Under the pieces are notes generated by a model, which searched no databases, had not been told where the DNA came from, and saw nothing but the letters and a program-made list of their open reading frames with translations. Of a stretch of DNA of 64,000 nucleotides, positions 31,717 to 44,210 are shown piece after piece. The translations under genes and the position numbers were made by a program. The stretch covers positions 2,852,001 to 2,916,000 of the forward strand of contig OY751485.1 of the NCBI GenBank assembly GCA_963565915.1. Reading direction: 5' to 3'. Each line of letters begins with the position of its first letter. The stretch's first letter is position 1. The stretch is from Entoloma clypeatum (lineage: Eukaryota > Basidiomycota > Agaricomycetes > Agaricales > Entolomataceae).

Positions 31717-33429
31717 TTATTTACCGCACCCTGGACAACAGTGCAGCACATCATGCACAAAGACATCGCATTCTGAGCAAAATTCACTCTTGCAATCCGG
31801 GCATTGGTATCTACCAAGAGGACTCAGACCATCGCTTGTTGTCACTGCCACCGTTGTCGTTGCTGGAAAGGGCCGAGAGCAAGCATGGCAGGAGCCACTT
31901 GGCATGTGATAGGGTGAAGATCTGTAAGGGTTTGGGGTCACGGTGCAGCAAAGCAAGAGGGGAGCGACGTACAGAGCCTCATAAGTCTTTACAGGGAACA
32001 AGTGGTGATAGCTTCTTGCTAGATGTGGGGAGCTGACAATCATTAACCCACAGATGTCACAGTCCGTCGGCACATCGCAAACTTTTGCTAAACAACGTGG
32101 ACAAAGGAAGCCTTCAGATTTAACTTCAGCATGGCATACACATAGACTCGGCGGTGAAGTGTCTGGAAGACGAGTAGGGAATCCCATCATCATGAGATCA
32201 GCACTGAGATTAGCTGTCCGCGATGCTGAGTCGTTAGGTCCAGAAGATCGACGGGTGGCAGCATGTTGGGCGGGTGGAGGTATTGATTCGAATAAGAGGT
32301 CCCGAAAATGGGATTCGTTGAGAGCAACACCGAACTGACCTGCCTTGGATACACTGAATCAGTGCTGGGGTATCAAAAACAAAAAAAAATAAAGCAACCA
32401 ACCACCGGTTTTGTCACACATTTCGCGACATATCTTCATCTCTGCGGCAACGGCAACGACTGAGATGCGTATTTTGGCCTTGACACAGGCTTCCAGCGTT
32501 TCATGGATATTGCCTGGGTCGCATGTCGTCAGGGATCCAAATACAATGATCACTTCACGAGAAGAATGTGTAGGAAGGTGGCTTTAATGCACTGTGTCAC
32601 CAACCCGACTGGAACACTGCACAGTAGTATCTCGCCGTACCTCATACTGCTGCAGGCCATCTCGATAGCATTTTGCAAACTTGGTTCACCAGTTGGTTCC
32701 AGCTTGTGGCGGGCTGCAAGATATTTCAGAACCTCTTGAGGATTACCTACGCATTGAAGAGACAATGATAGTTTGGAGGTCGATTGACCCAGAATAACGT
32801 ACCAGACATTTCTCCAATTCTCTCCCCGATCCCTGCTCGCATGCCCACCACGCCAATCTGGCCTAAAGGATTCTGATCAAACCATTCTGCAACAAATTCA
32901 CGCGTGTGCTGCAGCATCACATCGAACCGCGTAGGACGCATATCACGATCCATCATAGACGCCGATAGATCTAACATCAGTACGAGATGTCGAATAATGG
33001 TACGACGGATTGCTGTCGACGGTGCTAATAGCCTGAAAATGTCGATTTGTCTGTAGTTTCAGGAGGGGAAGAAAGACAGAACGAGACCTTCGCCGTCGGC
33101 CCCGCGCCATCCAATCATCCACAGAGGCCTGCAGACTCCCGGCCTCATCTTCTTGCACCGTCTCCCAGGATCGAGTATATGACGCTTCCCAAGTATATGA
33201 TAGCTACATGATTTTGAGTGACCGCGTTGGGTGAAGCCATACAGGACAGGCAAGAAAGCTGTATACTTGCCGTGTCGTTTGGCTTCCCGCTACGTTTTCC
33301 ATCCCGCCTTCGCCGAGGGTCGGTTGCCTTTCCTTTACCCTTTCTCCCTTTTCCAGCGTCATCGTCGATCGATATATCCGAGTCGGATTCGACTGGATCC
33401 ATGAACTTGTCGTCGTCTCTGGAGGGCAT
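31717..33429 (-). CDS. SSL1: TFIIH core subunit Ssl1/p44
   Basis: Seven exons: 33429-33271, 33203-33088, 33032-32803, 32746-32641, 32581-32403, 32339-31973 and 31921-31717, 453 residues. Ssl1/p44 is part of the TFIIH core, stimulates the Rad3/XPD helicase, and acts in transcription initiation and nucleotide-excision repair. After an acidic/basic N-terminus come the conserved YTWEASYTRSWETVQEDEAGS, a von Willebrand A domain starting HLVLMLDLSASMMDRDMRP with VIIVFGSLTTCDPGNI, and Cys-rich zinc domains (CVCH..CPRC, CDICG, CHACSRPF, YQCPDCKSEFCSECDVFVHDVLHCCPGC). Intron 1 (33204-33270) uses a GC donor (ACG/GCAAGT). The start at 33429 lies 82 bp from the divergent ILV6 start. Confidence 0.93.
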
Positions 33430-33511
33430 GATGGTGGCGGAGAAATCCGAGATGTTCGGACAGGTCCCGAGCGTGAATGTCGGAGTTTCGATTTGGTCTC
33501 TTAACTCTGGA
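33430..33511. promoter_or_regulatory. 82-bp shared promoter region between SSL1 and ILV6
   Basis: The two divergent ATGs (33429 minus, 33512 plus) are 82 bp apart. No TATA box is present. Confidence 0.55.
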
Positions 33512-34672
33512 ATGGCCAGCCTCTTCGCCCTGCGCATACGTGCCACGTCCAGCAACGCACCCAGGAGACTGTTGTCATCGTCCTCAATAACACGAAATGG
33601 TCTCCCAAAACCGCCCAAATCTATAGATGACTCAACCTCTGCACTGGACTACAAGCGCGTTCACAAGGTCCGGCCACCTCCTCTCCCCGCCATGGATTTG
33701 CCTCGGTCAAGGAGCGCAGAAGAAGCTGTCACGAACATCTTATATAACACCCCGCCCCAAAGTCTCCAGCCGTTCAAAAAGTCTGCATTCTCGCTTGCTA
33801 TCCGAGAGCGGTTGAACTTGACACAGCTTCCTGCGCAGACATATCCTGAATTGCCTTGTACAAAACGAGCCGGGTGTGCTGTCTCGTGTCTCTGGGATCC
33901 TTGCTGGCAGGGGGTTCAACATCGACTCGCTGGTCGTCTGTCGGACGGAAATCCGCGATCTGAGTCGCATGTGTATTGTCCTTAGCGGCCAAGACGGTGT
34001 TGTTGAACAAGCACGAAGACAACTGGAAGACCTCGTACGTCTCTCTTCATATTGAACTTGGAGGGAAGAATTCGTTACTGATGGATGACACGAGGTCCCT
34101 GTTTGGGCTGTACTGGACTACACGGAGACACGAACAATTGCGCGGGAGCTTCTTCTAGTCAAGGTTTCCATCCTTGGCCCAGAATATCTCGAAGATCAGC
34201 TCGCGGGAGGTCCCTCGCACGATCCGCGAGTGGCTAATGAGGGTTTAACTAAAATGGACCGCGAAACGGTGTTAGCGCACAACTTTGAACAAAGTACACA
34301 CCCGGAAGACCTTGCCGCCGTGTCAATAACGCCTTCACAAGCTCTGCGAGCCAAACATCAACATCTCCAATCCATATCCACCTTGGCCACCCAGTTTGGC
34401 GCCAAGATCGTTGATGTCAGCGAGAACAGTGTCATTGTGGAGTTGACGGCGAAAACAACAAGAGTGGAGGCGTTCTTGGGTTTGGTCAAGCCTTTCGGCA
34501 TCCTCGAGGCTGCACGCACAGGTCAGTTGTGATTCTATGGAGTTTCATAGCTGATTCCGTTGCAGGTTTGATGGCGATGCCCAGAACGCCTATAACCCCA
34601 TCTGGCGAAGAGGACGAACTTTTGACAGACACAGGCGGGGCTGTCGATGCAAGCCTTCTTCCTCCCGGTTAA
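33512..34672 (+). CDS. ILV6: Acetolactate synthase regulatory (small) subunit, mitochondrial
   Basis: Four exons: 33512-33780, 33839-34034, 34095-34521 and 34566-34672 (introns of 58, 60 and 44 bp), 332 residues. It binds and activates the catalytic subunit Ilv2 in the first shared step of valine/isoleucine/leucine synthesis and confers valine feedback inhibition. The first ~30 residues are Arg/Ser/Ala-rich without acidic residues (MASLFALRIRATSSNAPRRL), fitting mitochondrial import. Then come LPRSRSAEEAVTNILYNTPP, the ACT domain (HILNCLVQNEPGVLSRVSGILAGRGFNIDSL, split here by family blocks) and the C-terminal regulatory domain (FGAKIVDVSENSVIVELTAK, LVKPFGILEAARTGLMAMPR). Confidence 0.93.
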
Positions 34673-34905
34673 AGTCAACTGCCTTGTGAAATTACAATAA
34701 GAGGATTTTATGTAAATTATTCAATGTTAACAGGAAATTTTTTACAAGAAACAGGAAGCATTTACAATATACAGAAAGCAGAATTGAAAGTACATGCAGT
34801 AAACACGACAAGTTAAATTACACTTTGAAGTTATATTATCAGGTATGTCATGTTGGTCCTTTTGAGGGCTGTCGTCCATTTGAAAGTAGCGCCGCATTAA
34901 GCTTC
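34673..34905. other. Convergent spacer between ILV6 and PDK1
   Basis: About 230 bp, AT-rich, holding the 3' UTRs. No gene is seen. Confidence 0.5.
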
Positions 34906-37454
34906 TCAATCCATGTCGCTACTAATTTGGAATGTGCCGTTGCGTAACTGTAGGTTTTCGAAGACTGAGGAAAAGATTGTCAATGAACAACCGCATTGGG
35001 ATGTCAATCCAGACCAACGAACAGTAAGCACTACAAACTCTCTGTCACTCTTCCGATCGACGCTGGCCACAATACCACGAGACTCTTTTTCCTTCTCTTT
35101 CTCCTTCAACTTTTCCGATGCCCGCAAAGCGAGTTCAGATTTAATAGATACCTCGCCCGAAGCCTTGGCAACATGTTTCAAACAGAGAAGCCGTCGAGTC
35201 GTTAGGATTAGCTGTCGCGTCTTGGGTTTACTCGGGGGAACCGGAAGAGAAAGAGGAAGGAGGCGGCTGGCACGCCGTCGAAGTGACCTAGCTTCCACCG
35301 TAGATTGAAAAAGGACCTTTTCTCCGTCTGGCAGTCGCAATAGAACAGCGCTGTCCATCGATCAACTCCAGCCTTGGGTTTCTTTTTGATGGACGACCAA
35401 CTCACTAATCAACTTCATTGGCAGGACCATTGCCTTGCACAGGCGACGTGGTTTGGTTCCTGCCCCGTTGCGCCTGTTCAGATATTCGTGAATCGTCTGT
35501 AGAAGACATTGTGGGAACCTGTAGGGTCATGTTTTCCACTTTGAGAGCAACGGGGCCATCTTCAGAGGAACTTGTCGGAGAGCTGCCAGGCGAGATTCGA
35601 ACTAGACCCGAGGGCACAGGCTCCTTTGAAACGGTCAGAGTTGTATCACGGATCGTCATATCTGTCTCTCTCCTCGTTGGTGCGGGGCGGTCGGCTTCTC
35701 CCAAGGGTACTTGGGCGACCACAGAGGATGCGACAGTGTCATGTTGGCGTCTCTCGTATAACGGAGCATCACCGTCCGATGCCCATCCGACTTCATCATC
35801 AGATCTCTCACTGCCAACGAGGTCATCCCAAGTGGCACCGACATCGTCCCACTCTTGATCATGGTTTCCACTGGGGGGCCGCTCTCGTTTAACAAGGCCA
35901 GGTTCAAGGGGAGGGTGAGGATCCGTCCAGAGAGTCTCCCAGTCCACACCAGTAAAGAATGGATGAGAACGAAGAGCGCGGATATCGTTTCGGGAGTCAG
36001 GACTACCTGCACCTAATCGCTCAACAGGGTCACGAATCTGACCAAGCTTATTAGCGAATACGACATACTTGGAAATTAGACATACAAGTAATCGTTTGAC
36101 TAAATCTTGAGCTTGGATATCGAAACCCTCGGGGAAGGTATAGTCGAGTTTTTTGATCTTCTGCCACGTAAGGTAATCAGAAAGACCTTGAAACGCAAAT
36201 CGGCCAGCAATCATCTGGTATATTATACATCCGAGAGCCCAGAAATCAGAGCTATGAAGGGAATTCAGATCTGGGTTCTTGAATGTGACAGTGAAAAAAG
36301 ACTGACCTCTTGCTAGTCTCTTTCGCTTCAAGCAATTCCGGAGAAACATATTGCGCGGTCCCAACCCAAGTCTCTGCCTTCTCCACTGAAGCTGCTTGTA
36401 AGCTTGGTTGGAACCTCTTGAACAACGGGATTCTTACTTCCAGATTCCAAAACCTTCCCAGTTCCAAAATCCGTAATCTTGATCCTGTAATTATCATCCA
36501 ATAACAGGTTTTCAGGCTTCAGATCACTAAGATATGCGTCAGTCGAAGATACCGTTACGGAATTATGGATTGTTTTTGTGCGCACCGATGGATGACGCCC
36601 TTTGAATGCATGTAGTCCAAAGCATCTACCACCTGTGCGGCATAATATCGAGCACAGACTATGCAGAGCGAGCCCAACTTTGAGATTAGGGACTGCATTT
36701 CGCCATTCCTTGCGAGATCGATCACAAAGTCTGGACAAACCAAAGTGAAAACACGAGAACGGGATAATGTGTTGAGGCGACGCACAAAGTCTCCACTCGT
36801 CCTGAAAAGCATAAAAGAGCCGTACAATACCAGGGTGGCCAGCTCCAAGTTTGACCAAGGCATTTTTCTCAGCGAGGGCGGTGGCCATTTTGTCCTTTTT
36901 GATGAGATGCGCCTTCTCGAGGACTTTGATAGCGTACTGGTTACCACTGCGGATGTGGGTGACGAGTTTTACCTGGCGGACTTATGTGTGAGCATGGCAT
37001 TCGGTCAAGGAGAAAGGCAAGATCTGACCGTTGAATATGAGCCCTCCCCGAGTAAAGGTCCGAACTTGAAATCATCCACGGTGACGCCAGCATTCCTTGG
37101 CCGCGATTTTGAACGGGATTTGCTGGCTGCTGGCGAGTCGGCGTGATTTGGGCTGGGTACATCGGCAGTCGATGCAGTGGGTAGTCCGAGCTCGTCTGCA
37201 AGATATGAGGGGGGTTGAAAAGGGCGAGGCGTGCGGGAATGAGGACTTTGGGAGCGAGGAGCCGTGAATGCGCGGACTGGACGAGGAGGCGGCAAGGCCA
37301 AAGGGGATTGACCGGAATCGGAACTTGAAGTGGAAATGACAGAGGCATTCCTGCTGAGAGCAGAGAGGTCTGTGGACGGGGTGGCATCGTGGAGGACAGC
37401 GTCGACCATCCCGTCCTCGCCGTATAGCAGTTCGCGGTCCAATCTCAAGTTCAC
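34906..37454 (-). CDS. PDK1/Pkh-type protein kinase (3-phosphoinositide-dependent kinase)
   Basis: Eight exons: 37454-37029, 36972-36786, 36730-36586, 36526-36438, 36394-36307, 36251-36086, 36037-35406 and 35350-34906, about 725 residues. PDK1 kinases phosphorylate the activation loop of AGC kinases (Ypk, Pkc, Sch9 in yeast) and respond to sphingoid bases. Visible features: FGPLLGEGSYSTV (glycine loop), YAIKVLEKAHL (catalytic Lys), GVIHRDLKPENLLLDD, ITDFGTGK, the activation loop AETWVGTAQYVSPELL, SDFWALGCIIYQMIAGRFAF, and LLIRDPVERLGAG. A Ser/Pro-rich N-terminus precedes the kinase. A ~200-residue acidic linker and a C-terminal PH-like region (LLRLPDGEKVLFQSTVEARS, RQLILTTRRLLCL) follow. The exact C-terminus is uncertain because a 75-bp in-frame segment near 34937-35011 could be an intron. 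Confidence 0.88.
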
Positions 37455-37867
37455 GTGCCACGATGTTTTACATCTCTTTTATTTCAAAAACTACAAGAGG
37501 GATAACAGTACCATGTATGTATGCGATTAGGATGCTAGAGTGCTTCAATGCTATGCCAGAGAAAATGATAACCAATCCGATAAATGCGATAACGATAATC
37601 AAAGATGAGAGTAGAACGAACAGCACAGGCCAGACAGAAGTAAACAGGCTTGGGTCGCCATCCTGAATGGAGTGGGGGAGGAAAGCATGACGAGTCGTTA
37701 TAGCAGGACAAAGCAAGAATTTTTTTTTCCGCTGAATAGCGATAAGGATAACAGAACGACGAGATGAAAGCAGTCTTGCGACGTCCGACGAACAGTTTGA
37801 ACGTCGACAGCATTAGGCGAGCGAAACGGCGATGAAGCCGAACGGTAAGTGCCTCCGAGTGGATAAA
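37455..37867. other. Intergenic region between HMG-box gene and PDK1
   Basis: About 410 bp containing the PDK1 5' region and the HMG-gene 3' UTR. Small ORFs lack family features. Confidence 0.5.
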
Positions 37868-39450
37868 TTAAGCATCAGCGATAGCAAAAGAATGATCCCA
37901 GCTCGCCGCGACGCGTCGGACGGAGGACAGTCCAGCACCGGAAGGTGGCTTGTAAGCATTGGGTGGGGGCATCTCCACTGTTTGTGACTGAGCGACAGAC
38001 GCGGGATAGTCATACGTGGAGTCGAAATCGAAGAATTTGTCAAAGTCTTCAGAGCAGGTCCGATCGCCAGTGCTGGTTGTTCGATAGGGCTGGCTTGCTG
38101 TGGCTGCCAGGTCCGCGGAAGGCTGCGACGACGGCCCCGTTGCGGCGGCGTTTTCTATCGCACTCATCGTCATTGAAAGCAGTGATGAGATTGGCTCCGT
38201 ATCTGCAGGTGCGACCAGGTTCGGCTGCGTTGGCGTAGAAAGCTCCCATCCGTGCGGTAGAGCTGACCAGTCAAACGCATCCTGATTGAGAATACTGGCC
38301 CAAGGGAGCAATTCACCCAATTCTACCTCGAATGAACGGCTTGCACCTGCGAGATCCTGAAAAGGGTCGAACTGCACTTGGAAACAATTGTTTCCATCCG
38401 CATTGCTCAAGGCGTTATTGTATGAAGTTGTGAACTCAGGGTTCTCGAACGTCCAAGCCTCCATATTATTTAGGGCCATATTTGGGAGATGGAAGGAGAA
38501 TGTATTCTGTTATGGCGAGGTCAATTGAGTCCCCGATGTAAGATAAGATGAAAGACGTACGTCTGTTGCGACAGCTGTCCTTGACGCTCCGTCAGGTAGG
38601 ACATAGGTGTTGGCGTCCTCTGATGAAAAGGCACCGACCTGTTGCGTCGGGTGTTGATATTGGTCCTGGTGCAGGTCCTGTTCGGATTGAGGAATTTGAT
38701 ATGATTGTTGCTTTTGCTGTTGATGTTGTTTGCGTGCCACCAGGTATGATGGATCCTCCGGTCGCAGACGGCGGGACGATGATCGATAATGGGATGTAGC
38801 CTCAGGCTGAGGCTGGACGAGGGGGGGTCCTTGAAGGAAATGGTGAGATAGTAATTGCTCCTGTGAAGCTTCTGGCTGGGTGCGATAGTAAGGACGCGTC
38901 GGTAGCGGTTGAGCAGTGGCAGGAGCCATAAGGGAAGGATCTATAGCACATGGGGTGCTGGCGGTGGCATCGACCGACGCGTGAATATCCTGGCTGTGCT
39001 GTGGCTCTAACCAAGTCGTGACGGGACTAGGTGAGTTAGCGGCTGATAGAGGAGGTGAGGGGCCTGCAAGACCATATTGCGAAGGTATTACAGCTGGATA
39101 AGCCGCTGTGAGAGGGAATGGAAGAGTCCCCAAGGCAGGGGTATTCTGAGCTGACGAGGCCGCAGAGGTGCGGCGCTTGGATCGCTTCGGGCCCAAACGG
39201 CCCTCGGCCTTGAGCTGCTTTTTCTCCTCCCTTTCGCGATCCTTCTCCGCCTTGCTCTTCGGATTGTACCGGTATTGGGGATACATCATAGCGTGTTCGA
39301 GCTTCTTCATTTCGGCGCGACGTTCGTACTCAGCCTTGATGTTTGGATCAATCGTCTTCCACATTTGAGAGATGATTTTAGAAATGTCGGCTTGGGATCG
39401 CGAGGAGCCCGGGTTCTGAGCAGCCAGGGCCTGCGACATGTCGGCTCGAT
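37868..39450 (-). CDS. HMG-box transcription factor, left copy (5' end cut by the gap)
   Basis: Exon 2 is 38506-37868 and exon 1 is 39450-38561, cut at the N gap. The sequence equals the complete gene at 47173-48879 but lacks the first ~37 residues. The missing start is an effect of the gap, not a biological truncation. Confidence 0.85.
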
Positions 39451-39650
39451 NNNNNNNNNNNNNNNNNNNNNNNNNNNNNNNNNNNNNNNNNNNNNNNNNN
39501 NNNNNNNNNNNNNNNNNNNNNNNNNNNNNNNNNNNNNNNNNNNNNNNNNNNNNNNNNNNNNNNNNNNNNNNNNNNNNNNNNNNNNNNNNNNNNNNNNNNN
39601 NNNNNNNNNNNNNNNNNNNNNNNNNNNNNNNNNNNNNNNNNNNNNNNNNN
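39451..39650. other. Assembly gap (200 N)
   Basis: Exactly 200 N. It separates the identical 9,105-bp blocks; a true gap length cannot be inferred. Confidence 1.
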
Positions 39651-40742
39651 CAGCTCCTTGCTCCTCTCCTTGCCTCAGCCCCCCCCTTCCATTCTGGGCT
39701 CCCAACTCCCCTCGCATCCCTCCTTATTGACACCTTCAAGTCTCTCGTTGCTCTTGCAGACACTCTCAAGAACGACCTTGCTCAATCTCTCCTCGGGTCC
39801 ATGTCTGACTCCCAGCTAGCCGATTTCGTCAAGCACCAGGCGCGCACTCGCGAACGCGAACTTATTCTAGATGTCGATGGGAAAATGTGGGGGACAGACC
39901 TCCTTGCTGAACCTATAAAACAGGACGTCTACCGCATCCGCATCGAGCGCTTGGGCCGGCAATGGCGTGACTGGGTTGGTGCTGGTGAGGGTCCTGTTTC
40001 GAGACAGCACAATATCCACCCCTGGATTTCAAGGTTGATGGAAGCCTTGACAGCGCAGGTGCCTGTGTCTTGCCATCCCTTCGATCAGAGTTCAAATGCC
40101 CTTCCGCCGCAGTTTTTCTTCTGCCACCCTTCTCTTTTATATGTACAGAACTATTTACAGGCCCTCGTAATCTGCGCATCACTCAGATCTCTTCTCAAGC
40201 TCAACCCCGATGTAGCCTCCGATTTCACGCCTCGTGTCTGGAATCTTCTGGAAGCCGAGATCGATAAAGACGAATACTCCATGCGCAGCGCCCAAAGAGA
40301 TGATGCAAGAGAGACGCAAACAACGGTCCTCAACCTAGCTGATGAAGCCATTCGTGCCCAACGATCCTTGCGTAATCCTCTAACAGATGCTGAGGAGCGC
40401 AAGTTACGTGCCGCTGTCGAGCGCACATTGCGGCTTACAGACCCTGTGTTCATCCTCCTTCAGGGAAGACTCAAGCAGGCCATTACGGCACGAATTCATA
40501 CGATTCAAATCAAGGTGGCGCATACTGCAAGAGACGTAAGCACCCTAGAGAAATTGAGAACTGGCAGAGGAAATTTGTCCAGCAAAGAGCACACTAGCGG
40601 TTCTATGAAGCATTGCCATCAAGAGGCAATCTGTGTCAAGGGCTTTGAAGACGTGATTCTTGCGCGGGAAATTGGCCGAGTTGTGCAGAAGCTCTTGATA
40701 TCTATTCAATGGATCGAGAGCCTTTGGGGAGATGAAATATAA
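39651..40742 (+). CDS. TCP11-domain protein, right copy (5' part missing at the gap)
   Basis: Identical to 30346-31437. The first exon and the start of exon 2 are absent because the contig begins here. Any ORF drawn across the Ns is meaningless. Treat it as the same locus as 29873-31437 unless a real duplication is shown. Confidence 0.8.
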   Translation, partial: QLLAPLLASAPPFHSGLPTPLASLLIDTFKSLVALADTLKNDLAQSLLGSMSDSQLADFVKHQARTRERELILDVDGKMWGTDLLAEPIKQDVYRIRIERLGRQWRDWVGAGEGPVSRQHNIHPWISRLMEALTAQVPVSCHPFDQSSNALPPQFFFCHPSLLYVQNYLQALVICASLRSLLKLNPDVASDFTPRVWNLLEAEIDKDEYSMRSAQRDDARETQTTVLNLADEAIRAQRSLRNPLTDAEERKLRAAVERTLRLTDPVFILLQGRLKQAITARIHTIQIKVAHTARDVSTLEKLRTGRGNLSSKEHTSGSMKHCHQEAICVKGFEDVILAREIGRVVQKLLISIQWIESLWGDEI

Positions 40743-41021
40743 TGACTATGTGGTGACGTCATGTTATCTATGTGCCCTCGTATTATATATATCAAGAACA
40801 GTTTGTATGTTAGTTCCTCACCTACTAACAAAAGTATTGCTCTATTCTACAAGTACAAGTTGTGTTTTTTACTTTCTGTTGTTCTATGCAGATATATCTT
40901 ATACCACTGGAGATTACTGTCATATCTAATGACAATTATCATATCAGAATCATGGACCGTATTACGGGGTCTTACTTACTACTTATTCCAACCGTGTGTC
41001 GCTTATCGAATTCTACATACG

Positions 41022-42734
41022 TTATTTACCGCACCCTGGACAACAGTGCAGCACATCATGCACAAAGACATCGCATTCTGAGCAAAATTCACTCTTGCAA
41101 TCCGGGCATTGGTATCTACCAAGAGGACTCAGACCATCGCTTGTTGTCACTGCCACCGTTGTCGTTGCTGGAAAGGGCCGAGAGCAAGCATGGCAGGAGC
41201 CACTTGGCATGTGATAGGGTGAAGATCTGTAAGGGTTTGGGGTCACGGTGCAGCAAAGCAAGAGGGGAGCGACGTACAGAGCCTCATAAGTCTTTACAGG
41301 GAACAAGTGGTGATAGCTTCTTGCTAGATGTGGGGAGCTGACAATCATTAACCCACAGATGTCACAGTCCGTCGGCACATCGCAAACTTTTGCTAAACAA
41401 CGTGGACAAAGGAAGCCTTCAGATTTAACTTCAGCATGGCATACACATAGACTCGGCGGTGAAGTGTCTGGAAGACGAGTAGGGAATCCCATCATCATGA
41501 GATCAGCACTGAGATTAGCTGTCCGCGATGCTGAGTCGTTAGGTCCAGAAGATCGACGGGTGGCAGCATGTTGGGCGGGTGGAGGTATTGATTCGAATAA
41601 GAGGTCCCGAAAATGGGATTCGTTGAGAGCAACACCGAACTGACCTGCCTTGGATACACTGAATCAGTGCTGGGGTATCAAAAACAAAAAAAAATAAAGC
41701 AACCAACCACCGGTTTTGTCACACATTTCGCGACATATCTTCATCTCTGCGGCAACGGCAACGACTGAGATGCGTATTTTGGCCTTGACACAGGCTTCCA
41801 GCGTTTCATGGATATTGCCTGGGTCGCATGTCGTCAGGGATCCAAATACAATGATCACTTCACGAGAAGAATGTGTAGGAAGGTGGCTTTAATGCACTGT
41901 GTCACCAACCCGACTGGAACACTGCACAGTAGTATCTCGCCGTACCTCATACTGCTGCAGGCCATCTCGATAGCATTTTGCAAACTTGGTTCACCAGTTG
42001 GTTCCAGCTTGTGGCGGGCTGCAAGATATTTCAGAACCTCTTGAGGATTACCTACGCATTGAAGAGACAATGATAGTTTGGAGGTCGATTGACCCAGAAT
42101 AACGTACCAGACATTTCTCCAATTCTCTCCCCGATCCCTGCTCGCATGCCCACCACGCCAATCTGGCCTAAAGGATTCTGATCAAACCATTCTGCAACAA
42201 ATTCACGCGTGTGCTGCAGCATCACATCGAACCGCGTAGGACGCATATCACGATCCATCATAGACGCCGATAGATCTAACATCAGTACGAGATGTCGAAT
42301 AATGGTACGACGGATTGCTGTCGACGGTGCTAATAGCCTGAAAATGTCGATTTGTCTGTAGTTTCAGGAGGGGAAGAAAGACAGAACGAGACCTTCGCCG
42401 TCGGCCCCGCGCCATCCAATCATCCACAGAGGCCTGCAGACTCCCGGCCTCATCTTCTTGCACCGTCTCCCAGGATCGAGTATATGACGCTTCCCAAGTA
42501 TATGATAGCTACATGATTTTGAGTGACCGCGTTGGGTGAAGCCATACAGGACAGGCAAGAAAGCTGTATACTTGCCGTGTCGTTTGGCTTCCCGCTACGT
42601 TTTCCATCCCGCCTTCGCCGAGGGTCGGTTGCCTTTCCTTTACCCTTTCTCCCTTTTCCAGCGTCATCGTCGATCGATATATCCGAGTCGGATTCGACTG
42701 GATCCATGAACTTGTCGTCGTCTCTGGAGGGCAT
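41022..42734 (-). CDS. SSL1: TFIIH core subunit Ssl1/p44, right copy
   Basis: Identical to 31717-33429 at a +9,305 offset, with the same seven exons and the same GC-AG first intron. Probably the same locus as the left copy, represented twice by the assembly. Confidence 0.88.
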
Positions 42735-42816
42735 GATGGTGGCGGAGAAATCCGAGATGTTCGGACAGGTCCCGAGCGTGAATGTCGGAGTTTCGATTTG
42801 GTCTCTTAACTCTGGA

Positions 42817-43977
42817 ATGGCCAGCCTCTTCGCCCTGCGCATACGTGCCACGTCCAGCAACGCACCCAGGAGACTGTTGTCATCGTCCTCAATAACACGA
42901 AATGGTCTCCCAAAACCGCCCAAATCTATAGATGACTCAACCTCTGCACTGGACTACAAGCGCGTTCACAAGGTCCGGCCACCTCCTCTCCCCGCCATGG
43001 ATTTGCCTCGGTCAAGGAGCGCAGAAGAAGCTGTCACGAACATCTTATATAACACCCCGCCCCAAAGTCTCCAGCCGTTCAAAAAGTCTGCATTCTCGCT
43101 TGCTATCCGAGAGCGGTTGAACTTGACACAGCTTCCTGCGCAGACATATCCTGAATTGCCTTGTACAAAACGAGCCGGGTGTGCTGTCTCGTGTCTCTGG
43201 GATCCTTGCTGGCAGGGGGTTCAACATCGACTCGCTGGTCGTCTGTCGGACGGAAATCCGCGATCTGAGTCGCATGTGTATTGTCCTTAGCGGCCAAGAC
43301 GGTGTTGTTGAACAAGCACGAAGACAACTGGAAGACCTCGTACGTCTCTCTTCATATTGAACTTGGAGGGAAGAATTCGTTACTGATGGATGACACGAGG
43401 TCCCTGTTTGGGCTGTACTGGACTACACGGAGACACGAACAATTGCGCGGGAGCTTCTTCTAGTCAAGGTTTCCATCCTTGGCCCAGAATATCTCGAAGA
43501 TCAGCTCGCGGGAGGTCCCTCGCACGATCCGCGAGTGGCTAATGAGGGTTTAACTAAAATGGACCGCGAAACGGTGTTAGCGCACAACTTTGAACAAAGT
43601 ACACACCCGGAAGACCTTGCCGCCGTGTCAATAACGCCTTCACAAGCTCTGCGAGCCAAACATCAACATCTCCAATCCATATCCACCTTGGCCACCCAGT
43701 TTGGCGCCAAGATCGTTGATGTCAGCGAGAACAGTGTCATTGTGGAGTTGACGGCGAAAACAACAAGAGTGGAGGCGTTCTTGGGTTTGGTCAAGCCTTT
43801 CGGCATCCTCGAGGCTGCACGCACAGGTCAGTTGTGATTCTATGGAGTTTCATAGCTGATTCCGTTGCAGGTTTGATGGCGATGCCCAGAACGCCTATAA
43901 CCCCATCTGGCGAAGAGGACGAACTTTTGACAGACACAGGCGGGGCTGTCGATGCAAGCCTTCTTCCTCCCGGTTAA
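42817..43977 (+). CDS. ILV6: Acetolactate synthase regulatory subunit, right copy
   Basis: Identical to 33512-34672 at a +9,305 offset, with the same exons, mitochondrial presequence and ACT domain. Probably a duplicate representation of one locus. Confidence 0.88.
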
Positions 43978-44210
43978 AGTCAACTGCCTTGTGAAATTAC
44001 AATAAGAGGATTTTATGTAAATTATTCAATGTTAACAGGAAATTTTTTACAAGAAACAGGAAGCATTTACAATATACAGAAAGCAGAATTGAAAGTACAT
44101 GCAGTAAACACGACAAGTTAAATTACACTTTGAAGTTATATTATCAGGTATGTCATGTTGGTCCTTTTGAGGGCTGTCGTCCATTTGAAAGTAGCGCCGC
44201 ATTAAGCTTC

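Larger units (their letters stand above)
30346..39450. repeat. 9,105-bp block, left copy (repeated at 39651-48755)
   Basis: Every ORF in this block recurs exactly 9,305 bp downstream, including introns and homopolymers such as the T9 run near 37720 and the A9 run near 32382. The left copy stops exactly at the N gap and the right copy starts exactly after it. This is the signature of two overlapping contigs joined by a gap rather than merged. Confidence 0.9.

Noticed and set aside
33218..33985. 255-residue plus-strand ORF starting at 33218
   Set aside because: Its first 98 codons are the antisense of SSL1 exon 1 and its end reads through an ILV6 intron. The real gene starts at 33512 and is spliced.
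39438..40742. ORF running across the N gap
   Set aside because: The stretch of X residues is an artefact of translating Ns. The part after the gap is the truncated second copy of the TCP11 gene. The minus-strand ORF 38510-39769 is artefactual beyond 39450 for the same reason.
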